Positions 41,146 to 49,756 of a stretch of 64,000 nt of DNA are shown here, piece after piece. The DNA lies in NCBI RefSeq assembly GCF_014349105.1, contig NZ_JACSJI010000017.1, positions 16,509 through 80,508 of the forward strand. The letters are read 5' to 3'. The position numbers and the translations under genes are program-made. This DNA is from Caulobacter sp. 17J80-11 (GTDB taxonomy: Bacteria > Pseudomonadota > Alphaproteobacteria > Caulobacterales > Caulobacteraceae). Below the pieces are notes generated by a model that saw nothing but the letters and a program-made list of their open reading frames with translations, searched no databases and was not told where the DNA came from. Each line of letters begins with the position of its first letter. Position 1 is the stretch's first letter.

Positions 41146-41933
41146 GCGGACGGATTCTGCACTTCTCGGACGTCCACTTCGGGGCGGAGAACGCGCCCGC
41201 CGTGGCCGCCGCGCTCGAGTTCGCCCGCGCCACCCCGCGCGACCTGGTGCTGATCACCGGCGACGTCACCCAGACGGGCCGGCGGCGCGAGTTCGAAGGC
41301 GCCGCCGCCTGGATCGCGGCCATGCCGGCCCCGGTGTTCGTCGTGCCCGGCAACCACGACACCCCCTACTGGGACCTGGTCGCCCGCCTGGCCTGGCCCT
41401 GGCGGCGGTTCGAGGCGCTGATCGGCCACCCGGCCGTCGACCACCAGTTCGTGGGCGAGCATCTGGCCGTGCGCGGGGTCAACACCGCCCGCGGGGCGCA
41501 ACTGCGGGCCAACTGGTCGAAGGGGGTGATCGACCTGGAGCAGACCCGCCGCGCCGCCGACGCCCTGGCCGCCGCGCCGGTCGGGGCGCTGCGGGTGCTG
41601 GCCTGCCACCATCCGCTGCTGGAGATGATCGGCGGCCCGATGACAGGCGAGGTGAAGCGGGGCCGCGAGGCCGCGCAGATCTTCGCCGAGGCCGGGGTCG
41701 ACCTGGTCATGACCGGCCACGTGCACGTCCCCTTCGCCCTGCCGGTCGCGGCGGGCGACCACTGCTCCTATGCGGTGGGGGCCGGCACCCTGTCGCTGCG
41801 GGAGCGCGGTCAGCCGGCGGGCTTCAACAGCGTGGAGTGGACCCGGGACGCCATCCACGTCACCGCCCTGGCCTGGACCGGCTCGCATTTCGAGGCCCGC
41901 CGGACCTGGAACCTGGAGCGTCGCAAGGGCTGA
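41142..41933 (+). CDS. Calcineurin-like metallophosphoesterase
   Basis: 263 residues with the full set of metal ligands: DVH in LHFSDVHFG (8-14), GDVTQTG, GNHD in VVPGNHDTP, CHHP and GHVHVPF. Fits the class III phosphodiesterase / lipid-phosphatase-like group. It overlaps the lipid kinase (ATGA), so the pair is one operon under the EcfG promoter at 40180. Inference: they could adjust membrane lipid phosphorylation during stress. Confidence 0.9.
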   Translation: MSGRILHFSDVHFGAENAPAVAAALEFARATPRDLVLITGDVTQTGRRREFEGAAAWIAAMPAPVFVVPGNHDTPYWDLVARLAWPWRRFEALIGHPAVDHQFVGEHLAVRGVNTARGAQLRANWSKGVIDLEQTRRAADALAAAPVGALRVLACHHPLLEMIGGPMTGEVKRGREAAQIFAEAGVDLVMTGHVHVPFALPVAAGDHCSYAVGAGTLSLRERGQPAGFNSVEWTRDAIHVTALAWTGSHFEARRTWNLERRKG

Positions 41934-41947
41934 GGCCGGAAGGACGA

Positions 41948-41975
41948 AAGCCGCGACCCTGGGAGGTCGCGGCTT
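41948..41975. terminator. Terminator between convergent phosphoesterase and DUF1328 genes
   Basis: AAGCCGCGACC pairs perfectly with GGTCGCGGCTT around a 6-base loop, 15 bases after one stop and 31 bases after the other. No long U-tract in either direction. Confidence 0.65.
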
Positions 41976-42005
41976 CCAACCTTCTGAAGTCGGGGTCGAG
42001 GCCCG

Positions 42006-42176
42006 CTAGAGCTTTCGGCCCCTGAAGGCGCCGGCGATCAGCGAGACCACGAACAGCACCAGGAACACATAGAACAGGATCTTGGCGATCGACGCCGCGC
42101 CAGCCGCAATGCCGCCGAAGCCGAGCACCGCGGCGACAAGGGCCACCACCAAGAAAATCAACGCCCAGCGAAGCAT
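42006..42176 (-). CDS. DUF1328 small membrane protein (second copy)
   Basis: 56 residues, [20 protein letters not shown] then [20 protein letters not shown] and a basic end FRGRKL; a clear paralogue of the protein at 19521-19694. A perfect EcfG promoter is at 42229-42253, so this copy is directly tied to the general stress response. GGGAG precedes the ATG. Confidence 0.88.
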   Translation of the reverse strand: MLRWALIFLVVALVAAVLGFGGIAAGAASIAKILFYVFLVLFVVSLIAGAFRGRKL

Positions 42177-42228
42177 CGCCGCGTTCTCCCTACTGCGACG
42201 GCCCCTAAGCGCGACCGTCTAAGGGAGA

Positions 42229-42253
42229 AACGTCTCAGGCAAGGCGCTGTTCC
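42229..42253 (-). promoter_or_regulatory. EcfG promoter of the DUF1328 gene at 42006
   Basis: Minus strand GGAAC (42253-42249), 16-bp spacer, CGTT (42232-42229); exact consensus. It lies just beyond the sodB stop codon. Confidence 0.85.
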
Positions 42254-42257
42254 GAGC

Positions 42258-42893
42258 TCACTCGACCCGCGCCGGATAGCGCCAGCCGAACTGATCGCGC
42301 GCGGCGGCGTCGAGCTGGGCCGCCGCCAGCTTCCAGTTGGCCAGCTTGTCGAACCAGCCTTCCAGGAAGGTTTTCCGATCCTGCTTGTAGTCCAGGTAGT
42401 AGGCGTGCTCCCACACGTCGCACAGCAACAGCGGCGTCTTGCCCGGCCGCAGCAGGATGCTGTCGGCGTCGTGGGTGGACAGCACCTCCAGGCGTCCGGC
42501 GTGCATCGCCAGCCACACCCAGCCCGAGGCGAAGTGGTTCACGCCTTCGGTGACGAAGCGCTCGCGCAGGCCGGCCATGCCGCCGCAGTCGCGCTCGATA
42601 GCCTCGGCCAGGGCGCCGGTCGGCGCGACCGGGTTCGGCGTCATCGAATCCCAGAAGAACCCGTGGTTCCACGCCTGGGCGGCGTTGTTGAACAGCTTGG
42701 TCTCGCCCTCGTCGTGGGCCTTGACCACCACTTCTTCCAGGGTGGTCTGGTTCCAACCCTTCTGCTGCAGAAGCTGGTTCATCACCTCCACGTACTTGGC
42801 GTGATGCTTGCCGTGGTGGGTGCGCAGGGTGTCGGCCGACATGGTCGGCTCAAGCGCTTCGTGCGGATAGGGGAGATCGGGGAGGACGAACAC
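42258..42893 (-). CDS. sodB: Iron superoxide dismutase
   Basis: 211 residues. N-terminal FVLPDLPYPHEALEPTMS, metal ligands in THHGKHHAKYV, in NHGFFWDSM and in DVWEHAYYLDY, and the helical tail WKLAAAQLDAAARDQFGW. The FFWDSM and AxxQ context is closer to iron than manganese enzymes, but metal choice is not certain. GTG start at 42893 with GGAG upstream. It lies amid EcfG-controlled stress genes; no own EcfG site is visible. Confidence 0.94.
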   Translation of the reverse strand: MFVLPDLPYPHEALEPTMSADTLRTHHGKHHAKYVEVMNQLLQQKGWNQTTLEEVVVKAHDEGETKLFNNAAQAWNHGFFWDSMTPNPVAPTGALAEAIERDCGGMAGLRERFVTEGVNHFASGWVWLAMHAGRLEVLSTHDADSILLRPGKTPLLLCDVWEHAYYLDYKQDRKTFLEGWFDKLANWKLAAAQLDAAARDQFGWRYPARVE

Positions 42894-42922
42894 AGGCTGC
42901 TCCGTAGGCCGCTAGCAGGAAC

Positions 42923-43330
42923 TTAGTGGCGTCGGTCCTTCCCCCCGCCCGTGAGGATCGTCGCCACCAGGGTGGTCAAAGCAGGGTTGCGGATGAAGAT
43001 CCAGCCCGCCGCGACCGCCGCGGCGGTGGCCATGATCGGCCGCTCGCGGACCAGGTCGGCGGCGCGGTCCATCAGGCCTTCCATGGCGGGGTTGGGGGCC
43101 GCGTGCTCGGACTCGCGCCGGCCGGAATGGCTTCGGCGGTACAGCACGATCGGGAACACCCAGGCGACCAGGGCGGCGACGATCGCCACCACGGCGGCCG
43201 CGCCGGCCGGCCCGATGAAGTCGCGCACCAGGGCGTAGAGCGCGAAGCCGGCGGCGACCACCGACACGGCGGCGGCCGCGGCGAGAGCCGCCGCGGCCGC
43301 GAGCTTCTGGAAAAGCCGTCGCGCGATCAA
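42923..43330 (-). CDS. Membrane protein following the DUF883 gene, unknown
   Basis: 135 residues. Two strong hydrophobic helices (about 12-36 and 42-63), then a polar region (RRSHSGRRESEHAAPNPAME), an amphipathic segment with DRAADLVRERPIMATAAAVAAGW and a final helix. The RERPIMATAAAVAAG end echoes the ERPIAATLTAVGAG end of the neighbouring DUF883 protein. TTG start at 43330 overlapping the DUF883 stop (TTGA), so translation is coupled. Confidence 0.72.
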   Translation of the reverse strand: MIARRLFQKLAAAAALAAAAAVSVVAAGFALYALVRDFIGPAGAAAVVAIVAALVAWVFPIVLYRRSHSGRRESEHAAPNPAMEGLMDRAADLVRERPIMATAAAVAAGWIFIRNPALTTLVATILTGGGKDRRH

Positions 43331-43596
43331 CGTCGACGACCGCCGGCCATGAGCAGGCCGATCAGAACGCCGGCCCCCACTGCGGTCAGGGTCGCGGCGA
43401 TCGGCCGTTCCTTGACCCGCTCGACCAGGTAGGTCTGGGCCTCGTCGAGACGGATGCGGCCGTCGTCGTAGTATTGCTGGGCCCGGGCGCGCAGATCGTC
43501 GGCGCTGTCGCGCACGCGGCGCTCGGTGCGTTCGGCGAAGTCGCGCAGGCGGGTGTCCTCGCCGTTGCGGGCGGCGGTGGGATCGTCGGCGGCCAT
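43327..43596 (-). CDS. DUF883 (ElaB/YgaM/YqjD-like) membrane-anchored protein
   Basis: 89 residues. Long amphipathic helix (LRDFAERTERRVRDSADDLR, about 17-55) and a C-terminal membrane anchor ERPIAATLTAVGAGVLIGLL. E. coli members are stationary-phase, ribosome-associated inner-membrane proteins. A perfect EcfG promoter lies at 43661-43685 and AGGAGG precedes the ATG, so it fits the same theme here. Confidence 0.88.
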   Translation of the reverse strand: MAADDPTAARNGEDTRLRDFAERTERRVRDSADDLRARAQQYYDDGRIRLDEAQTYLVERVKERPIAATLTAVGAGVLIGLLMAGGRRR

Positions 43597-43660
43597 GCTC
43601 TACCTCCTGAAAAGGACTGGGTTACGGGCCCCGGACCGGTCGGCCCCGGGGCCGGGGATC

Positions 43661-43685
43661 AACGTCAAGGCCGCGCTCGGGTTCC
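43661..43685 (-). promoter_or_regulatory. EcfG promoter of the DUF883 operon
   Basis: Minus strand GGAAC (43685-43681), 16-bp spacer, CGTT (43664-43661); exact consensus, predicted leader about 60 nt. Confidence 0.85.
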
Positions 43686-43700
43686 TGCCGCGCTCGGCAG

Positions 43701-43725
43701 GCCGGCCGCGCGTGACGCGGCCGGC
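43701..43725. terminator. Hairpin after the DUF4142 gene
   Basis: GCCGGCCGCG pairs with CGCGGCCGGC around CGTGA, 13 bases past the DUF4142 stop on the minus strand. No U-tract, so activity is uncertain. Confidence 0.5.
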
Positions 43726-43738
43726 CCGACCTTCAGCC

Positions 43739-44365
43739 TCACTTCTTGGCGGGCGCGGGGGCGGCCGCGGGCGCCGCCATGGCCTTGTTCACCGCCTCCA
43801 GGTGGGCGCGCAGCGTCGGCAGGGCGCCGGCGGCCACGGCCTTGATGTCGGCGTTGTCGCCGTTGTCGGCGAAGGCCTGGAAGGCGGCGATGGCCTTCTC
43901 GTGCGCGTCACGCTGCATTTCCAGGTACTTGGCGTCGAAGTCGGCGGCCGGGGTCGCCTTCAGGTCCGCCACCTTGGCGGCCATGTCGCCTTCCAGAGCG
44001 GTCGGCATGGTCACGGTCAGGCCCGCCTTCTTCACCGCCGCCTGCATCTCGGCGCCCAGCTTGGTGTGGTCGGCGATGATCTTCTTGGCCAAGTCCTTGA
44101 CCGCCGCGGACTGGCCCATCTTCTCGGCGACCTTGCTGGACTCGATCTCGAACAGGTTGGCGGCGGCCGCCATCGGCACGAACTCGGCCGCGGTGGTCGG
44201 GGTCGCCGCCACGGCCGGCGCCGGGGCGGCGGGGGCCACCGGCTCGGTGGCCGCGGGCGTGGCCGGCTCGGCGGGAGGCGTCGCCTCCTCCTTGCGACCG
44301 CAAGCGGCGGCGGCGAGCAAGGTCAGGGCGATCGCGCCGCTCAGCGCGAAGGGGTTGCGGATCAT
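43739..44365 (-). CDS. DUF4142 lipoprotein
   Basis: 208 residues. Lipobox AAAC (cysteine 22), a Pro/Ala-rich linker (about 30-60), then the four-helix DUF4142 domain (EFVPMAAAANLFEIESSKVA, KIIADHTKLGAEMQAAVKKA, YLEMQRDAHEKAIAAFQ) and an Ala/Pro tail ending PAPAKK. DUF4142 domains are ferritin-like bundles common in Caulobacteraceae exported stress proteins. A degenerate EcfG-like site lies upstream but lacks a proper CGTT. Confidence 0.88.
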   Translation of the reverse strand: MIRNPFALSGAIALTLLAAAACGRKEEATPPAEPATPAATEPVAPAAPAPAVAATPTTAAEFVPMAAAANLFEIESSKVAEKMGQSAAVKDLAKKIIADHTKLGAEMQAAVKKAGLTVTMPTALEGDMAAKVADLKATPAADFDAKYLEMQRDAHEKAIAAFQAFADNGDNADIKAVAAGALPTLRAHLEAVNKAMAAPAAAPAPAKK

Positions 44366-44470
44366 GGCGGGCTCCTAAGCGAAACCCCGGGGCGGGGGTC
44401 GGGCCGAAAAACTCACGCGTCTGTGACCCGGTTCCGAGCTCAAGACTGGCCCCAGCGTCGCGGCGGGCCT

Positions 44471-45181
44471 ATGAACGCCGCCATGACCGAGACCTCGTCC
44501 GACTTCGTCTTCTCGCCCGCGCCCCAGCCGTCGGTGCCCGTCGCCGGAACCTCGGCGCGTTTCCCGGTGCGACGCATCCTGTGCGTCGGGCGCAACTACG
44601 CCGCCCACGCGCGCGAAATGGGGGCCGACCCCACGCGCGAGGCGCCGTTCTTCTTCGCCAAGCCCGGCGACGCGGTGGCCCCGGGCGGCGGCAACGTCCC
44701 CTACCCGTCGGCGACCTCGGACCTGCACCACGAGGTCGAGCTGGTGGTGGCGATCGGCGGCGCGGGCCGGGACCTGACGCCGGAACAGGCCGGCAAGCTG
44801 GTGTTCGGCTGGGCGGTCGGCGTCGACCTGACCCGCCGCGACCTGCAGGCCGAAGCCAAGAAAGCGGCCCGGCCGTGGGACTCGGCCAAGGGCTTCGACG
44901 CCTCCGCCCCGATCTCGGAGATCATCCCGGCCGAGGCCCTGCCGAACCCGACCGGACGCATCCGCCTGTCGATCGACGGCCAGGCCCGCCAGGACGCCGA
45001 GCTCGGCGACATGATCTGGGACCCGTACGAGGTGATCGCCGAAGCGTCCAAGCTGTGGCAGCTCGCCCCCGGCGACCTGATCTTCACCGGCACGCCCGAG
45101 GGCGTCGGCGCCATCGGCCGTGGCGAGCAGGCGGTGGCGGAAATCGACGGCGTGGGGCGGCTGGTCTTCCGGATGGTCTGA
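44471..45181 (+). CDS. Fumarylacetoacetate hydrolase family protein (fumarylpyruvate hydrolase type)
   Basis: 236 residues, single FAH domain: ILCVGRNYAAHAREMGADPT near 38, metal-binding glutamates in DLHHEVELVVAIG, FGWAVGVDLTRRDLQ, KGFDASAPI and the closing LAPGDLIFTGTPEGVGAIGRG. Such proteins hydrolyse fumarylpyruvate or acylpyruvates. Next to maleylacetoacetate isomerase it probably ends an aromatic (gentisate or homogentisate) pathway. Start at 44471; an ATG 12 bases later is possible. Confidence 0.88.
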   Translation: MNAAMTETSSDFVFSPAPQPSVPVAGTSARFPVRRILCVGRNYAAHAREMGADPTREAPFFFAKPGDAVAPGGGNVPYPSATSDLHHEVELVVAIGGAGRDLTPEQAGKLVFGWAVGVDLTRRDLQAEAKKAARPWDSAKGFDASAPISEIIPAEALPNPTGRIRLSIDGQARQDAELGDMIWDPYEVIAEASKLWQLAPGDLIFTGTPEGVGAIGRGEQAVAEIDGVGRLVFRMV

Positions 45182-45183
45182 CC

Positions 45184-45822
45184 ATGACCCCGGTGCTGCA
45201 CAATTACTGGCGCTCGGGCACGTCCTACCGGACCCGCATCGCCCTGAACCTGAAGGGCGTGGCCTACGAGCAGGTCGGCGTGGACCTGCGCGCGGGCGCC
45301 CAGAAGAGCGACACCTACCTCGCGCTCAATCCGCAGGGCCTGGTGCCGGCCCTGGAGGCGGACGGCCACGTCTTCACCCAGAGCCCGGCCATCCTGGAGT
45401 GGATCGAGGAGCGCTGGCCGGCGCCCGCCCTGTTGCCCAAGGACCCGGTCGGCCGGGCCGACGTGCGGGCCATGGCGGCGATCGTCGCCTGCGACATCCA
45501 CCCGCTGAACAACCTGCGGGTACTGAAGTCGATCAAGCACGACCTCGGCGCCGACGAGGCCCAGACCAAGGCCTGGACCGCGCGCTGGATCGAGGCCGGC
45601 TTCACCGCCCTGGAAGCCCTGATCGCGCGGCGCGGCGCCGGGTGGTCGTTCGGCGACAGCCCGACGCTGGCCGACTGCTGCCTGATCCCCCAGGTCTATT
45701 CGGCCCGGCGCTTCGAGGTCGACCTGACCCCCTTCCCGCATATTCTGGCGGTCGACGCGCGCGCCGCCGAACACGCGGCCTTCCAGGCCGCGCACCCTGA
45801 CCGTCAACCGGACGCGGACTGA
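45184..45822 (+). CDS. maiA: Maleylacetoacetate/maleylpyruvate isomerase (zeta-class GST)
   Basis: 212 residues. GST fold: LHNYWRSGTSYRTRIALNLK at the N-terminus, LNPQGLVPALE and TQSPAILEWIEE for glutathione binding, and DIHPLNNLRVL in the C-terminal domain, which is diagnostic for the zeta class. The usual SSCSxR active-site motif reads SGTSYR, so the cysteine is replaced; many bacterial members also lack it. Two bases separate it from the FAH gene and it overlaps the carbonic anhydrase start (TGATG). Confidence 0.92.
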   Translation: MTPVLHNYWRSGTSYRTRIALNLKGVAYEQVGVDLRAGAQKSDTYLALNPQGLVPALEADGHVFTQSPAILEWIEERWPAPALLPKDPVGRADVRAMAAIVACDIHPLNNLRVLKSIKHDLGADEAQTKAWTARWIEAGFTALEALIARRGAGWSFGDSPTLADCCLIPQVYSARRFEVDLTPFPHILAVDARAAEHAAFQAAHPDRQPDAD

Positions 45823-46442
45823 TGCTCGAGAACTTGAAAGCCAACAACCAGGCCTGGGCCCGCGCCAAGAAGCAGGTCGATCCCGGTTTCTTCAGCCGCC
45901 TGGTGAACCAGCAGAGCCCCGAGTACCTGTGGATCGGCTGCGCCGACAGCCGGGTGCCGGCCAACGAGATCGTCGGTCTCGACCCAGGCGAGATGTTCGT
46001 CCACCGCAACGTGGCCAACCTGACCCCGCCGTCCGACGCCAACTACCTGTCGGTGCTGCAGTACGCGGTCGAGGTGCTGAAGGTGAAGCACGTGCTGGTG
46101 GTCGGCCACTACGGCTGCGGCGGCGTGCGCGCGGCCGTGGAGAACACCAGCCACGGCCTGATCGACCACTGGCTGTCGCCGATCCGCGACCTGGCCCACG
46201 AGAAGCGCCACGAGCTGGGCGTGATCGGCGACGAGCAGGCGCGCCTGGACCGGCTATGCGAGCTGAACGTGATCCGCGGCGTGCGCAACGTCGCCTCCAA
46301 CCCGTTCATCACCTCCGCCTGGGACCGCGGCGACGACATCGCCGTGCACGGCTGGGTCTATTCGCTGGCCAACGGCCTGGTGTCGGACCTCAACGTCAGC
46401 GTCCGTTCGCGCGACGAGTTCGCCGAGCTGTTCCTGGACTGA
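45822..46442 (+). CDS. can: Beta-class carbonic anhydrase
   Basis: 206 residues. Zinc ligands C40, D42 (with R44) in GCADSRVPANE and H96, C99 in VGHYGCGGVRA. Interconverts CO2 and bicarbonate for carboxylations and pH. The ATG overlaps the maiA stop, so translation is coupled. Its place in an aromatic-degradation operon is not an obvious functional link. Confidence 0.96.
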   Translation: MLENLKANNQAWARAKKQVDPGFFSRLVNQQSPEYLWIGCADSRVPANEIVGLDPGEMFVHRNVANLTPPSDANYLSVLQYAVEVLKVKHVLVVGHYGCGGVRAAVENTSHGLIDHWLSPIRDLAHEKRHELGVIGDEQARLDRLCELNVIRGVRNVASNPFITSAWDRGDDIAVHGWVYSLANGLVSDLNVSVRSRDEFAELFLD

Positions 46443-46506
46443 CGGGAACCGAACCGGCCTCCGCGGCGGTCTAAGCTGACGCCGACCCGCCGAAGGAGAG
46501 CCCGCG

Positions 46507-47034
46507 ATGATGACGGCCACGCCCCAGAAGGAACACGAGTGGCTGCAGCAGCTCGTGGGCGAATGGACCTTCGAGGCCGAGGCCCGGGCGGGTCCCGACA
46601 AGCCGGCCGAGACGGCGAAGGGGCGGGAGTCCGTCCGTTCGCTGGGCGGGCTCTGGATCGTCGCCGAGGGCTACGGCGACATGCCCGGCGGCGGGACCGG
46701 CGAAAACGTCATGACGCTGGGCTTCGAGCCGACCCGCGGTCGGTTCGTCGGCGCCTGGGTCGGCTCGATGATGACCTGGATGTGGGTCTACGACGGGCGC
46801 CTGGACGCGAGCGGCAAGGTGCTGACCCTGGACAGCGAGGGCCCCGCCTTCTCGGGCGAGGGCACGGCGAAATACCAGGACGTGATCGAGATCGTCGATC
46901 CGGACACCCGCCTGCTGCGCTCGCGCACCCTGGGCGAGGACGGCCAGTGGCGCGAGTTCATGGTGGCCCGCTACAGCCGCCGGAAGGACGAGCTGGCCCC
47001 GGCCGACCTGGTCGCCCCGGACCGGAAGCGATAA
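46507..47034 (+). CDS. DUF1579 domain protein
   Basis: 175 residues, cytosolic. Family marks: EHEWLQQLVGEWTFEAEA, GGLWIVAEGYGDMPGG, TLGFEPTRGRFVGAWVGSMM and a beta-barrel continuing to RSRTLGEDGQWREFMVARY. DUF1579 is lipocalin-like and of unknown role. A near-perfect AAGGAGAG site precedes the ATG at 46507. Confidence 0.86.
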   Translation: MMTATPQKEHEWLQQLVGEWTFEAEARAGPDKPAETAKGRESVRSLGGLWIVAEGYGDMPGGGTGENVMTLGFEPTRGRFVGAWVGSMMTWMWVYDGRLDASGKVLTLDSEGPAFSGEGTAKYQDVIEIVDPDTRLLRSRTLGEDGQWREFMVARYSRRKDELAPADLVAPDRKR

Positions 47035-47040
47035 CGCCCG

Positions 47041-47703
47041 TCAGGGCTCCCACCACAGTCGCAGCAGGTTGCCCAGCGCCTTGTCGAGCAGCAGGCGCCC
47101 CTCGTCGTCGGGCAGGGTGGCGCGCACCCGGTGCAGGTCGAACAGGATCTCGCGCTGGTCGGCGCGGCCGACCCGGCTCTGGATCCAGCCGACCGCCGCC
47201 AGCCGCTCGCCGCAGGTGACCGGGGTGACCCGGTGCAGCTGGCCGGTGGGATAGAGCACCGCGCTGCCGGCGGGCGGGCGCACCTCGCGCTCGCCGTCCA
47301 GGCCGCTGAGCAGCAGCGCCCCGCCCTCGTAGGTGTCGGGATCCGACAGGAACAGGGTGAAGGACATGTCGCTGCGCATGCGCTCGCCGGCGTCCGAGCC
47401 CATCACTGCGTCGTCGGTGTGCAGGCCGTACTGCTGGCCGGGCTCGTAGCGGGAGAACAGCAGCCGCGACCAGCGGGCCGGACGGGCGTAGGCGGTGAAG
47501 AGGCCGTGGCGCTCCAGCGCCTGGCGCACGAAGGTGGTCAGGGCCTGCACCGAGGCGTGGTTGCGGTCCGCCTGGGTGTTGGACTTCACCTTGCGGGCGG
47601 TCGGGCCGGCGGTCAGCCGGCCGTCCTGGAACGGCGCTTCGGCGAGGCCCTCGCGCACCCGCAGGACGTCTTCGCGCGACAGCACGTCGGACAGGATCAG
47701 CAT
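47041..47703 (-). CDS. PKHD-type Fe(II)/2-oxoglutarate hydroxylase (PiuC/YbiX family)
   Basis: 220 residues. Double-stranded beta-helix with the iron triad: HTD in YGLHTDDAVMG and the distal histidine in TGQLHRVTPVTCGERLAAVGW, where the arginine holds 2-oxoglutarate. PiuC family members are often encoded beside TonB siderophore receptors; here the nearest genes are DUF1579 and aceB, so the link is absent. ATG at 47703. Confidence 0.92.
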   Translation of the reverse strand: MLILSDVLSREDVLRVREGLAEAPFQDGRLTAGPTARKVKSNTQADRNHASVQALTTFVRQALERHGLFTAYARPARWSRLLFSRYEPGQQYGLHTDDAVMGSDAGERMRSDMSFTLFLSDPDTYEGGALLLSGLDGEREVRPPAGSAVLYPTGQLHRVTPVTCGERLAAVGWIQSRVGRADQREILFDLHRVRATLPDDEGRLLLDKALGNLLRLWWEP

Positions 47704-47763
47704 GGCAACGCCCCCAGACGGACACCGGGGGCGTTCTCGACCGTCCGGGCCCGCGGGGCAAGA

Positions 47764-49347
<1,584 letters not shown>

Positions 49348-49365
49348 GGGGTCGCTCGCTTGTTC

Positions 49366-49532
49366 CCTTCTCCCCTTGCGGGAGAAGGTGGCCTGCGGAG
49401 CAGGCCGGATGAGGGGTGCCTGCGCCGAGGCGTCAAGACAAGGAGCTTTGCGCGCGCCAATCGTCGGCGGTCGCGCCGGCACCCCTCATCCGACGCGCTC
49501 CGCGCGCCACCTTCTCCCGCAAGGGGAGAAGG
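49366..49532. repeat. Long inverted-repeat intergenic element, copy 2
   Basis: Left arm 49366-49418 and right arm 49480-49532 are identical, base for base as read here, to the arms of the copy at 3972-4137, whereas the 61-base loop is unrelated. It sits between aceB and the DUF4170 gene, 18 bases before the aceB start and 6 bases after the DUF4170 stop. Transcripts from the aceA side would carry a large hairpin here, so it may uncouple aceB from the upstream genes. Confidence 0.85.
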
Positions 49533-49538
49533 AAGCGA

Positions 49539-49742
49539 TCACTGCGGCAGGCGTAGCTGTTCGGAGGTGATGGAGTAGCGGGCGGTGGCCTTGCTGCGGT
49601 CCGCGTCCGACACCTGCCGCCAAGCCTGGACGGCGTCGTCGCGCGTGTCGAACGGGCCGATCATCTTACCCTGGCCGTCGCGCAGGTTTTTGAAGCCCAT
49701 GCAGGTGTAGTCGCCGCCGACCACCCAGTACCGCTCGGTCAT
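49539..49742 (-). CDS. DUF4170 small protein
   Basis: 67 residues: MTERYWVVGGDYTCMGFKNL, a GPFDTRDDAVQAWRQVS helix and ARYSITSEQLRLP at the end. This matches the short DUF4170 family, cytosolic and of unknown role, common in alphaproteobacteria. GGAGGAG precedes the ATG at 49742. It lies 14 bases after aceA on the same strand and is probably co-transcribed. Confidence 0.85.
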   Translation of the reverse strand: MTERYWVVGGDYTCMGFKNLRDGQGKMIGPFDTRDDAVQAWRQVSDADRSKATARYSITSEQLRLPQ

Positions 49743-49756
49743 CGTCCTCACTCCTC

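Noticed and set aside
44390..44420. EcfG-like site before the DUF4142 gene (GGAAC followed at 17 bp by AGTT)
   Set aside because: The -10 element is not CGTT at any allowed spacing, so I do not count it with the exact sites.
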